A stretch of 64,000 bases of DNA from JBPOHE01 sp052035915 (GTDB lineage: Bacteria; Pseudomonadota; Gammaproteobacteria; Chromatiales; Chromatiaceae): the NCBI GenBank assembly GCA_052035915.1, contig JBPOHE010000033.1, forward strand, positions 1-64,000, read 5' to 3'. The notes below the pieces were generated by a model. That model was given only the letters and a program-made list of their open reading frames with translations. It was not told the origin of the DNA and made no database searches. The first letter of the stretch is position 1. Each line of letters begins with the position of its first letter. Below, one piece after another: positions 49,566 through 59,311 of this stretch. Both the position numbers and the translations under genes were made by a program.

Positions 49566-50603
49566 TCAGAGGTCAATCCAGTGGTTATCGAGACGCCTAG
49601 CCGCTGCCACTTTGATTGGATCGGCGCCGGTTCCCATCGCCAAGGCGAGCGGATGGCCGCCAATCCAGAGGCCCTCCGCCTCGGCTAGGGCGCAGGCCTC
49701 CGCCAGGGGGATGAAACCGCCCCAGTCCCCTTGGGCTGAAAACCGGGCCACGCCCTGGGCGCGGGGACAGCTCACCACAAAACCTTCCCGAGTGGTGGCG
49801 ATGTCGCCGCCATAACCGGCCAGGGGGTAGGGAGCGGGAATCGGGGTGAGGACCGTGCCGTTGAACAGGGCCAGCACCGGGGCGGCGGCCTTGGCCGCCA
49901 GGTCGTCGTGTTCCGCCTGAAGGGCCACGCCCAGGGTAGTCCCGTACCAGGCCAGATGACGCAGGCTCAGGCGCCTATCCATCAGCCGCCATTGCCCCAG
50001 CAATTCTCCCGTGCGGGCATCCAGGCGCGCCAAGGAAGAGTCCATGCGCTCCAGGTCGGTCTTGCGCCGCCCTGCCTCGGGTCGGGTGGGCACACCGCCA
50101 TTGGCCACCATCAGCGCACCGAGGCGGATGATATCCCACCGCAATTGGTGGGGGTCGATGCCGTGGGTGGGCCATTCCGCCTGTTTTTCCAGGCTGACGG
50201 CATCCCGCACACCGATGAGACCCTGGCCGGTTTCCAGGTCCGTCTCCGCCACATACAGATGCGCTCCGTTCCGCAAGGCGTGGCCGGTGAAGGCGCGGCC
50301 TGGTTCGATCCAACGCCAGGCCAGTGCCCGGCCCCCGGGGCTGAAACGCAGCAGCCAGTCACCGGGGCGGCGCGCTACCGCCAGCAGATGGTCGTCCGTT
50401 TCCCGCAGCAGGGCATGGGCGCGGGTGGGGACCTCGATGGCGGCGATGATGCGCAGCTCCGTTCCGGCCTCCAGTATCCCTACCTGATACCCTGTCCCGG
50501 CCTGCCAAGCGGCGGCCAGGCGGGTGGACATCAGGCCGGCGCGAACCAGCGGGGGTGACCAGGCCAGGGCGGCGCAGGTGGCGAGAAAGGCGCGGCGGTG
50601 CAT
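49566..50603 (-). CDS. DUF1513 family protein, Tat-type signal
   Basis: A 345-aa exported protein of the DUF1513 group, often encoded at the end of imelysin-type iron operons. The N-terminus MHRRAFLATCAALAWSPP has the twin-arginine pattern. The rest is strand-rich and propeller-like (YQVGILEAGTELRIIAAIEV; HLYVAETDLETGQGLIGVRD; LMVANGGVPTRPEAGRRKTDLE), where the asparagine/glycine-rich ANGGVPT motif is typical. It is last of the minus-strand iron operon, 4 bases after the second imelysin gene. Function unknown. Confidence 0.82.
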   Translation of the reverse strand: MHRRAFLATCAALAWSPPLVRAGLMSTRLAAAWQAGTGYQVGILEAGTELRIIAAIEVPTRAHALLRETDDHLLAVARRPGDWLLRFSPGGRALAWRWIEPGRAFTGHALRNGAHLYVAETDLETGQGLIGVRDAVSLEKQAEWPTHGIDPHQLRWDIIRLGALMVANGGVPTRPEAGRRKTDLERMDSSLARLDARTGELLGQWRLMDRRLSLRHLAWYGTTLGVALQAEHDDLAAKAAAPVLALFNGTVLTPIPAPYPLAGYGGDIATTREGFVVSCPRAQGVARFSAQGDWGGFIPLAEACALAEAEGLWIGGHPLALAMGTGADPIKVAAARRLDNHWIDL

Positions 50604-50607
50604 GGTC

Positions 50608-51627
50608 TCAGTCTCCGTCCGCGTCGGAAAAACCGATCACCACCTCCAGGACGGGGGCGACCTGATCCTCCACCAGGCGTTTGAGGGCGGCGAGTTCCCT
50701 GGCGGCGGCCAGCACCCGTTCGGCGTTATCCGCTTTCAATCCATTCATGGCGGCATCGGCCTGAGCTATGGCGGTGCGCAGGGCGTCGGTCGGTTTGCCC
50801 TTTTCGGTCAGGGCCGAGGTTAGGGATTCGGCGCCCAGGGCACGATCCCGCAAGGCGGCCCATTGGGCGGTCCAGGCCAAGGCGGTGGCGCCGCTGGCGC
50901 GGCGGGGGTAGTCCGGGGCCTCCCTGCCGTCGCTGGTGAGGGCGGCGCGCAGGGGCAGTTCCATCTGCGCCCAGCGCAGGCGTTCCAGCCCGGCCACCCA
51001 TTGGTTCACCAGGTCGGTGAGGGCTGGCTTGGGGTGGGGGACGCTCGCCAGGGCGGCGGCTACGCGGTCAAGTTCTTCCGCCGCCTGGATGGCGTAGGCG
51101 CATTCGGGGCTGCCGGGCCCGACGGGTTTGACCCACAGCAGCCACTCCAGGGCGGGCAGGCCCTTGGCGGGGGCGCCGATGAGTTCCATGTCGGCGGGCA
51201 TCTTGGGGGCCGCCTGCACCGCTTTCTCGATCAGGCGCGGGCGGGTGGGGTTGAAGTCGAGCTGACGTTGCACGCGGTGTTCCAGCACCGGCCCCAGGGC
51301 CACGGCGGAATAGCGTTCCCAGGCGGTCAGGGTGGTGAGCCAGTGTTGGCGGGGCTGGGTGAGGTCGGAGCCCGGGGCGGCGCAGTAGGTGTGCAGTGCG
51401 GCGGACAGGGCGGTGGTTGCGTGGGCGAAGTCCTGTACGGGTGTGGCGTGGGCGCTGGCGGCCAACAGCAAAGTCGCCAGGAACAGGGCTGTTCCCTCCC
51501 TCTCCCACCGGGAGAGGGCTGGGGTGAGGGAGCTGCGTTGATATGGCGCATTCGATGAAATGACCGCCGTTCCCTCACCCCCAGCCCCTCCCCCGGCGGG
51601 GGAGGGGAGAAATACGGCGGTCCTCAC
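50608..51627 (-). CDS. Imelysin-family protein 2 (altered N-terminus)
   Basis: A 339-aa member of the imelysin/IrpA peptidase-like family linked with iron uptake. The likely start is GTG 51627, overlapping the stop of the diheme gene (GTGA). The hydrophobic signal core (FLATLLLAASAHATPVQ) does not begin until about residue 48, because an in-frame pair of repeat hairpins has been inserted after MRTAV. The body is the usual all-helical imelysin repeat. The family motif GxHxxE reads GLPALE here (P in place of H). The gene continues to DUF1513 after 4 bases. Confidence 0.8.
   Translation of the reverse strand: MRTAVFLPSPAGGGAGGEGTAVISSNAPYQRSSLTPALSRWEREGTALFLATLLLAASAHATPVQDFAHATTALSAALHTYCAAPGSDLTQPRQHWLTTLTAWERYSAVALGPVLEHRVQRQLDFNPTRPRLIEKAVQAAPKMPADMELIGAPAKGLPALEWLLWVKPVGPGSPECAYAIQAAEELDRVAAALASVPHPKPALTDLVNQWVAGLERLRWAQMELPLRAALTSDGREAPDYPRRASGATALAWTAQWAALRDRALGAESLTSALTEKGKPTDALRTAIAQADAAMNGLKADNAERVLAAARELAALKRLVEDQVAPVLEVVIGFSDADGD
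51489..51612. repeat. Inverted pair of REP-like hairpins inside a coding start
   Basis: Unit one has a perfect stem, CCCTCTCCC with GGGAGAGGG (51498-51518), followed by CTGGGGTGAGGGA. Unit two, inverted, has CCCCTCCCCC with GGGGGAGGGG (51585-51607), preceded by TCCCTCACCCCCAG. About 50 bases separate them. The pair lies between the first five codons and the signal-peptide core of the second imelysin gene and keeps the reading frame open. Confidence 0.82.
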
Positions 51628-53002
51628 AGCGACTCCACGAATTTCACCAGGGCCTCCCGGTCGGCCTTCGGCAGTTTCTTCACCCCCTCGCGGCTGGCCT
51701 CGGCCTCGCCGCCGTGCCAGAGAATGGCCTCCAGCACGCCGCGCGCGCGTCCGTCGTGGAGCAGGCGCTGGTGGCCGTTCACGTCCTTGATCAGGCCCAG
51801 GCCCCAGAGCGGCGGTGTCTTCCATTGACGGCCATTGGCCTGGCCGTCCGGGCGGCCATCCGCCAGCCCTTCGCCCATGTCGTGCAGCAGCAGGTCGGTG
51901 TAGGGGTGGATGCGCTGGCCGGTGAGGGCGGGGCTGCTCAGGGTCGGGTTGGGACCGGCGGCGGCGGTGTAACTGGGCCGGTGGCAGGCGGAACACTGGG
52001 CCTCGGCAAACAGCTTCTGGCCGCGCCGCACCTGGGGATCGTGAAGGTTGCGCCGCGCGGGCGGGGCCAGGGTGGCCTGGTAGAACACCACGTCGCCCAG
52101 GGTCTTGTCGTCGATTTCCGGGGCCTTGCCTTTCGCCCCCTTGGGTGCGGCCAGGCAGTCCGCCTGCGCGGCGGTGCAGCCTTCGTTGGGGAACACGCTG
52201 GAGGTGATGCCGATGTCGCCGTTGAAGGCCCCGGCGGTCTGGTGCGCGATGCTGGCGACGTTGGCCTTCCAGCCGAAACGGCCCGTCATCATCGTGCCGG
52301 AGGGGGCATCCCACACCCGGTTGGGGACGCCCTTGATGGCGTCCTTGCGGGCGGCCTGGTCGCGCGCATTGGCCTGGATGTCGGCCTCGGCGATGGCCTC
52401 CAGCAGCCCGACGCCGATGATCTGCGGCGCGACGCGGGGGCTGACCAGCACGTCCTTGTGCATCGGGCCGTAACCCAGGTCGTGGAAGGCGTAGCGCGGG
52501 GCCAGCAGGGTGTAGGCCTCGCCGTCGGCGAAACGCCCTGGGAGTTCGGTCTGGGTGATCGTCACCTTGCCCTCGGGCTTCACCTTCTGCACCGCCTGGT
52601 TGTTGAACTGGTCGCCGTAGGTCGGTTCCGGGACCACGCCGCCATGCGCGCCGACGCCGGGGAGGGATAAGCGCAGCAACAGGCTGACCGGCTGCTCATC
52701 CGGTTTGGGCGGCTCGCCCCGCCCATCCAGGACGTGGCAGCCGCCGCAGGAACGGGCGATGAAGTGCGGCCCCAGGCCGTCGCGCGCCGTGGTGGAGGCG
52801 GGGGCCTCGACCCAGTTGCGCTTGAAGAAGGAGTTGCCGATCACGAAGCGGGTGCGCTCCGCCTCGCTCAGGTTGGCGGCGGGGAAGGAGAAGGCGTTGC
52901 GCCCGGTGGCGAACACGGTGGTCTCGCCGCCGGTCTTCTCGCCCAGGTCTTCCGCCTGGGCAGGGACGGTAAGAAGCAGGAACGGGAGCAGAACGAGGGG
53001 GA

Positions 53003-53006
<4 letters not shown>
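51624..53006 (-). CDS. Diheme c-type oxidoreductase (COG3488 type)
   Basis: A 460-aa exported diheme protein of the group found with imelysins, sometimes called thiol oxidoreductase-like. The signal peptide is PLVLLPFLLLTVPAQAEDL. Two heme-binding motifs are visible, CGGCH near residue 86 and CSACH near residue 340; the latter lies in the peroxidase-like C-terminal part that ends with LWGLGLIKDVNGHQRLLHDG. It overlaps the stop of imelysin 1 by 4 bases. The role in the locus is probably periplasmic redox chemistry of iron; inferred from context. Confidence 0.85.
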
Positions 53007-54151
<1,145 letters not shown>

Positions 54152-54277
54152 TGGTTTTCCTTTCTCTATGAATTCGGATGGTCAGGTTCAGTGTGTCGAC
54201 GCTGGTGAGGCGCAAGGGGTGTTGGTGATTGTCATGGAGGATGAGGATGTCCCTGCCATTGGCGAACAGGTGCTCGG

Positions 54278-55594
54278 TCATGCTTCGGCGGCGATTTCGC
54301 TGCGTTCCCCGGCCAGGCGGGTCAGGGCAGCGGCGAAGCTGGCGATGCCGGAGCTTTTCACCAAGGCGTAGGGTTTACCCGCCAACTTGCAGTGTTGCTT
54401 GAGCTGGTAATAGGCCAGGTGCCCAACAGAGTCGGTGGGACAGATGACGGCGTCGGAACTCGCCAGGAGCGCCGGTAGGCGGGAGAGGGCCTCTTCCCGC
54501 CCGCCGTCGTGATGGATCAGGCGAACACCGAGACGCTCGGCGAGCTGTCGGTATTGTGGCAACAGTGGCGCACGGCCGCCGACGCAGAGTACGCAACGGA
54601 CGCGCAGGTTGTTCGGGCAGGTCTCGCATTCGCCGTCGCAACCGGGCTCGTCATCGATACCGGCCGCCACGGCGCCTGCGCTTTCGCCGCTCCAGAGACG
54701 TTCCATGGCGTCGCGCTCCCGGATGGTGATCTCCAGGTGGTTTTTCAGGATCGCCAGCCGCTCCGTCAACTCGACCAGGCGCTGTTCCAGTTCGGTGTTG
54801 CGCGTTTCGAGGCGGGTCGCCGCGTCGGATGCGGCGAGCAGGCGGCGCGCCATGTCGGTCATGGCGAGGCCGGATTCGAGTTGCTCGACACGCGCCCGCA
54901 GGGGGCCAGCCTCCTGGGCGCGTTGCCAAGCCTCGGCGAGGGTGCGCTCCAGTTCCTGGATACGCGCCGTTTTCTCGGCCAGCTCGCGTGCCTGGCGGGT
55001 ATTTTCGGCCCGCGCCTGTTCACGCAGGGTGGCGTGCTCACGTTCCAACCATTCCAGGCGACGCAGGTCGGCGGCCTGGCCGGCGCCGATCTGGTGCGAC
55101 AGCATGTGCACGTCGGCATAGACCACCTGACGGCTTTCCTTGCTCCCAGCCTTGTGCGTCAACGCCGCCCACATGGCGCCCGCCACCTCGCCCTGCTCCA
55201 GGTGCTGCTTCCAGAGGGCGTGCACCTCGGTCTCGTCGCACGCCTTGTCGAAGCGACGCAGATAGAGGTCGAACTTGCGGTCGAGCAGCTTGTGCATCGC
55301 CTCGGCGACAGGATTGCGGGCGCAGGACAAGGACACCGCTTCGACGTGCAGGCGGTAGTCGTCAGCATCCTTGGTGACGAAGCCGCCCTTGCGGGCAAGC
55401 TTCTTGATCTCATCCAGCGTCAGGCAGGTACCCACCACCGGGCAATGGTGCTTGTCCTCCAGTTCCCAAAGCTTCAGGCGGCGATTGACTTTGGCCGCCA
55501 TCGCCGGCGGCGTTGCGCCGACAGGCAAGACCGGCGCGCTGCCGAGCAGGCTCTGGATGGCGGCGCCAAGCCCGGCGCCATGAAGGTCACACAT
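54278..55594 (-). CDS. DUF2325 protein with coiled coil and cysteine cluster
   Basis: A 438-aa cytoplasmic protein. The N-terminal part (from about residue 40) is cysteine- and helix-rich (KHHCPVVGTCLTLDEIKKLA). A long coiled coil covers about residues 175-305 (AREQARAENTRQARELAEKT and following heptads). A cysteine cluster, CDGECETC with CVLC (about residues 318-337), could bind metal. The C-terminus is DUF2325 (VGGRAPLLPQYRQLAERLGV; CPTDSVGHLAYYQLK). The start at 55594 is set by GGAGG 6 bases upstream; it overlaps the small gene before it by 8 bases. Function unknown; iron sensing or storage is possible from context. Confidence 0.8.
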   Translation of the reverse strand: MCDLHGAGLGAAIQSLLGSAPVLPVGATPPAMAAKVNRRLKLWELEDKHHCPVVGTCLTLDEIKKLARKGGFVTKDADDYRLHVEAVSLSCARNPVAEAMHKLLDRKFDLYLRRFDKACDETEVHALWKQHLEQGEVAGAMWAALTHKAGSKESRQVVYADVHMLSHQIGAGQAADLRRLEWLEREHATLREQARAENTRQARELAEKTARIQELERTLAEAWQRAQEAGPLRARVEQLESGLAMTDMARRLLAASDAATRLETRNTELEQRLVELTERLAILKNHLEITIRERDAMERLWSGESAGAVAAGIDDEPGCDGECETCPNNLRVRCVLCVGGRAPLLPQYRQLAERLGVRLIHHDGGREEALSRLPALLASSDAVICPTDSVGHLAYYQLKQHCKLAGKPYALVKSSGIASFAAALTRLAGERSEIAAEA

Positions 55595-55784
55595 GGCCGT
55601 CCTCCAGACGCTCGCACAAGCGCAGGCAATTGGCGCGCATCTCGGCATCTGTGCCTTCCAAGGCCTCGATGCGCTCCAGGAGCCGTGCCGCCCGTTGCGC
55701 TGACCGGGCGCAACCGGTGAGGATGTGGCGCATCAGGTGATCGAGTGCGCCGTAAGCGAGTTCGGGTTGGCTGACATGGGGCAT
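55587..55784 (-). CDS. Small helical protein of the iron locus
   Basis: A 65-aa protein (MPHVSQPELAYGALDHLMRH and following) with predicted helices and two cysteines, one in LTGCARSAQRAARLLERIEA and one in ANCLRLCERLEDGHV. Not recognised. AGGAG 6 bases before supports ATG 55784. It overlaps the DUF2325 start by 8 bases, so the two are probably co-translated. Confidence 0.65.
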   Translation of the reverse strand: MPHVSQPELAYGALDHLMRHILTGCARSAQRAARLLERIEALEGTDAEMRANCLRLCERLEDGHV

Positions 55785-55829
55785 GACGGACTCCTGTTCG
55801 GTAAGCGGGATCAAGTATCTGGCTGGAGT

Positions 55830-55991
55830 TCAGGCTGTCAGAATCAGTTTGTTGGTGCTGGTGAGGCGCAATTGGTATTCGCGTCCGTCATGGAGGATGA
55901 TCACCACCCTGCCGCCTTGGAACAGTTCCTGGCTTTGGTAGCGGGGCGGTTGGGTATTCGTCGGTGGAGGCTGCTGTCGTTCTTGTTTCAT
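55830..55991 (-). CDS. hemP: Hemin uptake protein HemP
   Basis: A 53-aa protein that reads MKQERQQPPPTNTQPPRYQS, then QELFQGGRVVIILHDGREYQ and LRLTSTNKLILTA. The I-x-H-x-G-x-x-Y-x-LR-x-T...KLILT pattern is the HemP signature. HemP genes are usually Fur-regulated and promote hemin or iron uptake gene expression. It is too short for routine calling but convincing by pattern. It lies between the ferritin-like gene (109 bases upstream) and the small helical gene. Confidence 0.85.
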   Translation of the reverse strand: MKQERQQPPPTNTQPPRYQSQELFQGGRVVIILHDGREYQLRLTSTNKLILTA

Positions 55992-56100
55992 GGTTTGGGA
56001 TCAAGATGTCGAGGCGGCCTTGGACCCAGGGATTCAAGGCCGCCCGGCGCTTGGCCGTCGATGGTCGGCGGGCTTCGGATCGGTCTCCCGGCGCGAGCCC

Positions 56101-56547
56101 TCAGTCGCTGAAGGGCTCGGTCTGACCGGGCTTGCGCAGCATCTTGTTGACCTCGTCGGCATGGGCGATCTCTTCCGCGATCATGTCCCGGGCGTATTCT
56201 TCCAGCCGCACGTCCTGGTCCCTCACCAGTTCCAGCAACTCGTAATAGCCTTTGAGCGCCTCGCCTTCGTGGGCCAGGGATTCGCGCAGGATGTCGCCGA
56301 TATCATGTTGATGGGTTTCCAACAGCGGACCGATGCCCAGGGAGGGATGGCCGCCGAGCCAGGTCACCAGTTCGCCGGCCTGGCGGGCATGGAGCAGGCC
56401 CTCGTCGGCGTTCTGCCGTAGCCAATCGACGATGGGAATACGATTGAAGCCGTAGACCATCAGCGCATAGTGGGTGTAGCGCACCACGCCGGCCAGTTCC
56501 AGCTCCATGATGCGGTTGAGGGTGTCGATCACTTTTTGTTTGTTCAT
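56101..56547 (-). CDS. Ferritin-like/bacterioferritin protein
   Basis: A 148-aa four-helix ferritin-like protein. It has the glutamate and histidine iron ligands in the usual pairs (ELELAGVVRYTHYAL in helix 1, DEGLLHARQAGEL in helix 2, AHEGEALKGYYELL in helix 3 and EEIAHADEVNKML in helix 4). It resembles small bacterioferritins (the Dps/BFR group) more than classic ferritin. The start at 56547 (MNKQKVIDTLNR) follows GAGGAA. The likely role is iron storage or detoxification. It is second in the minus-strand iron operon. Confidence 0.87.
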   Translation of the reverse strand: MNKQKVIDTLNRIMELELAGVVRYTHYALMVYGFNRIPIVDWLRQNADEGLLHARQAGELVTWLGGHPSLGIGPLLETHQHDIGDILRESLAHEGEALKGYYELLELVRDQDVRLEEYARDMIAEEIAHADEVNKMLRKPGQTEPFSD

Positions 56548-56638
56548 CTCTGCGGTTCCTCGTTGGTTGTCGATCAATGGCTGTGGCGGTTGGTTTCTGA
56601 CTGGTCTCCGGGGCCCCGCCATACCCGCCCCGGTTGGT

Positions 56639-58060
56639 CTAAAAACTGGCCTTGGCGCGCAGCCCCAGGGCGAGGATATCTTCTACCGTGCCGTCGCCCC
56701 CTGGACGACCGATCCATTGCAGGCTGGGTGAGAGTTGCAGGTGGGTGTTGAGTTGCCAGGCATAGAAGAGTTCGATCTGGCGCTCCGGGCCACTGGGGTT
56801 GAAGCCGAAATCGGCCTGGCCGTCCCCGTCCGCATCCAGCACCGGCGCTTGCTGTTTGAATTCGCCGCTGGGAGCGAGCCAGCCGAAGGCCAGGCCAAGA
56901 TGGTCGTGCTCGCGTCCCCAACCGCCGCCCTTGAGTTGTCCACCCAGGGTCAGGGCGCGGTCGAACTTGACCCGGCCCTGGGTGGAATGGCCGTAGCGAC
57001 CGAAGAGGCTCAGGTCCCCGCCGATCTCTTGGTCGATGGACAGGCCCCAGCCGCTGTGGCGCTCCTCGGTGGCATCAAACTCATTGGCAAAGGGAGTGGC
57101 GCGGCCGTTGGTCCAGCCATAGAGCCGGTAAGCGCCCTCGCGTCCCGCCCAGGTCTTGCCGCCGTATTCCCCCTGGGCGATGAGGAAGGGCCGGGTGAAG
57201 CTGGTGTCGAAGGAGGCCCCGGAACCGGAACCGAAGATTCCCAGGGACAGCCCCCAGCGCTTGGGGCTGTTGTGGTCGCTGAAATAGGCCATTCGCAGCC
57301 CGGGGGTGAAGCCATAGTCGTCCACCCCGGCGTCGCCGCCGGAATCCAACAGGGGATTGTGGACGAAGACATTGTTGAGAAAGGCCTCGGATTCATCGTC
57401 GGCAAGGGCGTTCTGGTCGAAAAAGATAAAGGGATCGATCTTGCCCAGGGTGATTTCAGCTTGCCCAAGTTCGCCGGTTCTCGCCCCGCCGACCGGGATG
57501 TCGAGTTGATACCAGGCCTGAGCCAGAATAGCGGCGGTGTCGTCGCCGTTGGTTAGTTGAAAGGCGGTGGAATTGATCGAACCGGTCAGGGTTGGGTTCA
57601 GATCGGCCAGGCCGTTGCCTTGCCCCATGCGAAACTGGGCGAAAATCTTGCCCTCGGCGTCCCCAATCCGACCGCCCGGCAGGCTGACCTCCACATCGGC
57701 GCGGTAGTTGAGTTGGCTCTCGTCCTTGCCGGAGACAGTGCCTTGCAACGCCCGTTGTCCCACCATGGTCAGCGAGGCCTCGGCGGAAACCCCTTCCAGG
57801 GCCTGCTCCAGCTTGCCGGGTTGGCTCATTTTTCGGACTTCCTGCTCCACATCCTCTAGTCGCTCCGTCGTATCACTTCCCGGGGCCGTGGCGGACTGAT
57901 TCTGCGCCGCTTCGAGCCGTCGGTTGGCGGCCTCCAGTTGTTCGACCCGCTGGCTCAATCGACGCATTTCACGAACCAGGCTGTCGGTGTCGGTAGCGGC
58001 GATCACCGGAGACCAGATACAAGTGCCCAGTACCAGGGCGAGACAATGTCGGGCTTCCAT
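56639..58060 (-). CDS. Outer-membrane porin (OprB-like) with coiled coil
   Basis: A 473-aa exported protein. After a signal peptide (LALVLGTCIWSPVIAA), a coiled coil follows (REMRRLSQRVEQLEAANRRL). The rest is a beta-barrel rich in aromatic strand pairs, ending with LALGLRAKASF, where the final phenylalanine is the usual outer-membrane signal. The IELFYAWQLNTHLQLSPSLQ segment resembles OprB-type porins. AGGAG before ATG 58060. It is first gene of the minus-strand iron operon, so it may admit iron or siderophore complexes rather than sugars. Confidence 0.82.
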   Translation of the reverse strand: MEARHCLALVLGTCIWSPVIAATDTDSLVREMRRLSQRVEQLEAANRRLEAAQNQSATAPGSDTTERLEDVEQEVRKMSQPGKLEQALEGVSAEASLTMVGQRALQGTVSGKDESQLNYRADVEVSLPGGRIGDAEGKIFAQFRMGQGNGLADLNPTLTGSINSTAFQLTNGDDTAAILAQAWYQLDIPVGGARTGELGQAEITLGKIDPFIFFDQNALADDESEAFLNNVFVHNPLLDSGGDAGVDDYGFTPGLRMAYFSDHNSPKRWGLSLGIFGSGSGASFDTSFTRPFLIAQGEYGGKTWAGREGAYRLYGWTNGRATPFANEFDATEERHSGWGLSIDQEIGGDLSLFGRYGHSTQGRVKFDRALTLGGQLKGGGWGREHDHLGLAFGWLAPSGEFKQQAPVLDADGDGQADFGFNPSGPERQIELFYAWQLNTHLQLSPSLQWIGRPGGDGTVEDILALGLRAKASF

Positions 58061-58150
58061 GGGGATCTCCTGTAGTCATGGCTGATCAGGCTGGCTACAG
58101 GGGCGGCGGGAAGGCCCGTTGGCTGGCGATGGGTTGTCATGGCCGAACTA

Positions 58151-58201
58151 TAAACGAGAAATATTCTCATCTGCAATACAATTGATAATCGTTCTCGTTT
58201 A
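58151..58201. promoter_or_regulatory. Two inverted Fur-like boxes, divergent iron promoters
   Basis: TAAACGAGAA at 58151-58160 and its exact complement TTCTCGTTTA at 58192-58201 enclose AT-rich sequence. The right box reads TTGATAATCGTTCTCG and matches the Fur consensus GATAATGATAATCATTATC at 13 of 19 positions in my alignment. The left box (GAGAAATATTCTCAT) is similar after inversion. They sit in the 188-base gap between the porin and fbpA starts, so Fur with iron could repress both arms at once. Confidence 0.7.
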
Positions 58202-58248
58202 TGTTCTCATCCGCCCCATCCGATCCATTCTTTGCCAAAGGAGACATC

Positions 58249-59262
58249 ATGACCCTGGGTAAACGCCTTCTGGCCAGTCTGGCTGCCGCTTCCATCTTCG
58301 CCGGCACGGCGGGCGCCGCCGAGGTGGTGGTCTATTCCGCCCGCAATGAACAACTCATCAAACCCCTGTTCGATGCCTACACCAAGGAGACCGGGGTGCA
58401 GGTGTCATTCATTACCGACAAGGAAGGGCCGCTGATGGCGCGCCTCAAGGCAGAGGGCCAAAACAGCCCCGCCGATCTCTTGATGACGGTGGATGCCGGC
58501 AATCTCTGGCAGGCGGCGGAGGAAGGGCTGCTCAAACCAATCGAGTCGAAGACGCTGACGGCCAATATCCCGGCCCATCTGCGCGATCCGGGTAATCAAT
58601 GGTTCGGCCTCTCGGTACGGGCGCGCACCCTGGTCTACAACCGGAACAAGGTGAAGCCGGAAGAACTGACCAGCTACGAGGACCTCGCCAACCCGAAGTG
58701 GAAAGCTCGTCTCTGTCTGCGCACCTCGAAGAAGGTCTACAACCAGTCCTTGGTGGCAATGCTGATCCATGAACATGGCGAGGGGGCGACCGAGGTCATG
58801 TTGCGCGGCTGGGTCGCGAACCTGGCCGCCGATCCCTTCCCGGACGATACCAAGGCGATGGAGGCGGTGGCCGCCGGACTCTGCGACCTGACCCTGGTCA
58901 ACACCTATTACTATGGTCGCTTGCTGGAGAAGGAGCCGAATCTGCCGCTGGCCATTTTCTGGCCCAACCAGGACCTGACCAACCAAGCCGCCGGGATGCA
59001 TGTGAACGTGTCCGGCGCCGGCGTCACCAAATACGCCAAGCACGAGGCGGAGGCGATCAAGCTGCTGGAATGGCTGTCCTCCGACCGCGCCCAGAACCTC
59101 TACGCCGACGTGAATATGGAGTACCCGGCCAATCCCGGGGTCAAGGCCGATCCGCGGGTCAGCGCCTGGGGCTCGTTCAAACAGAACCCCATCAATGTGG
59201 CCGAGGCCGGACGGCTTCAGACCAAGGCGGTGAGGCTGATGGATCGGGTGGGCTACAAATAA
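58249..59262 (+). CDS. fbpA: Ferric-iron ABC transporter, periplasmic binding protein
   Basis: A 337-aa iron(III)-binding protein of the FbpA/FutA/SfuA class. The signal peptide is LLASLAAASIFAGTAGAAE and the mature protein starts VVVYSARNEQLIKPLFDAYT. Paired tyrosines late in the sequence (LVNTYYYGRL) are the usual iron ligands. AAAGGAG precedes the ATG at 58249; an in-frame ATG at 58201 has no ribosome site and would disrupt the signal peptide. It is first of fbpABC, directly beside the Fur-like boxes. Confidence 0.93.
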   Translation: MTLGKRLLASLAAASIFAGTAGAAEVVVYSARNEQLIKPLFDAYTKETGVQVSFITDKEGPLMARLKAEGQNSPADLLMTVDAGNLWQAAEEGLLKPIESKTLTANIPAHLRDPGNQWFGLSVRARTLVYNRNKVKPEELTSYEDLANPKWKARLCLRTSKKVYNQSLVAMLIHEHGEGATEVMLRGWVANLAADPFPDDTKAMEAVAAGLCDLTLVNTYYYGRLLEKEPNLPLAIFWPNQDLTNQAAGMHVNVSGAGVTKYAKHEAEAIKLLEWLSSDRAQNLYADVNMEYPANPGVKADPRVSAWGSFKQNPINVAEAGRLQTKAVRLMDRVGYK

Positions 59263-59311
59263 GCGGTCCAGATCGGGATCACAGACGCGGGCTGGATGGC
59301 TCCCCCGCGTC

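Noticed and set aside
50608..52314. 568-residue reading of imelysin 2 starting at 52314
   Set aside because: The first 225 codons lie antiparallel-frame within the diheme gene and are low-complexity; the GTG at 51627 overlapping the diheme stop is the natural start.
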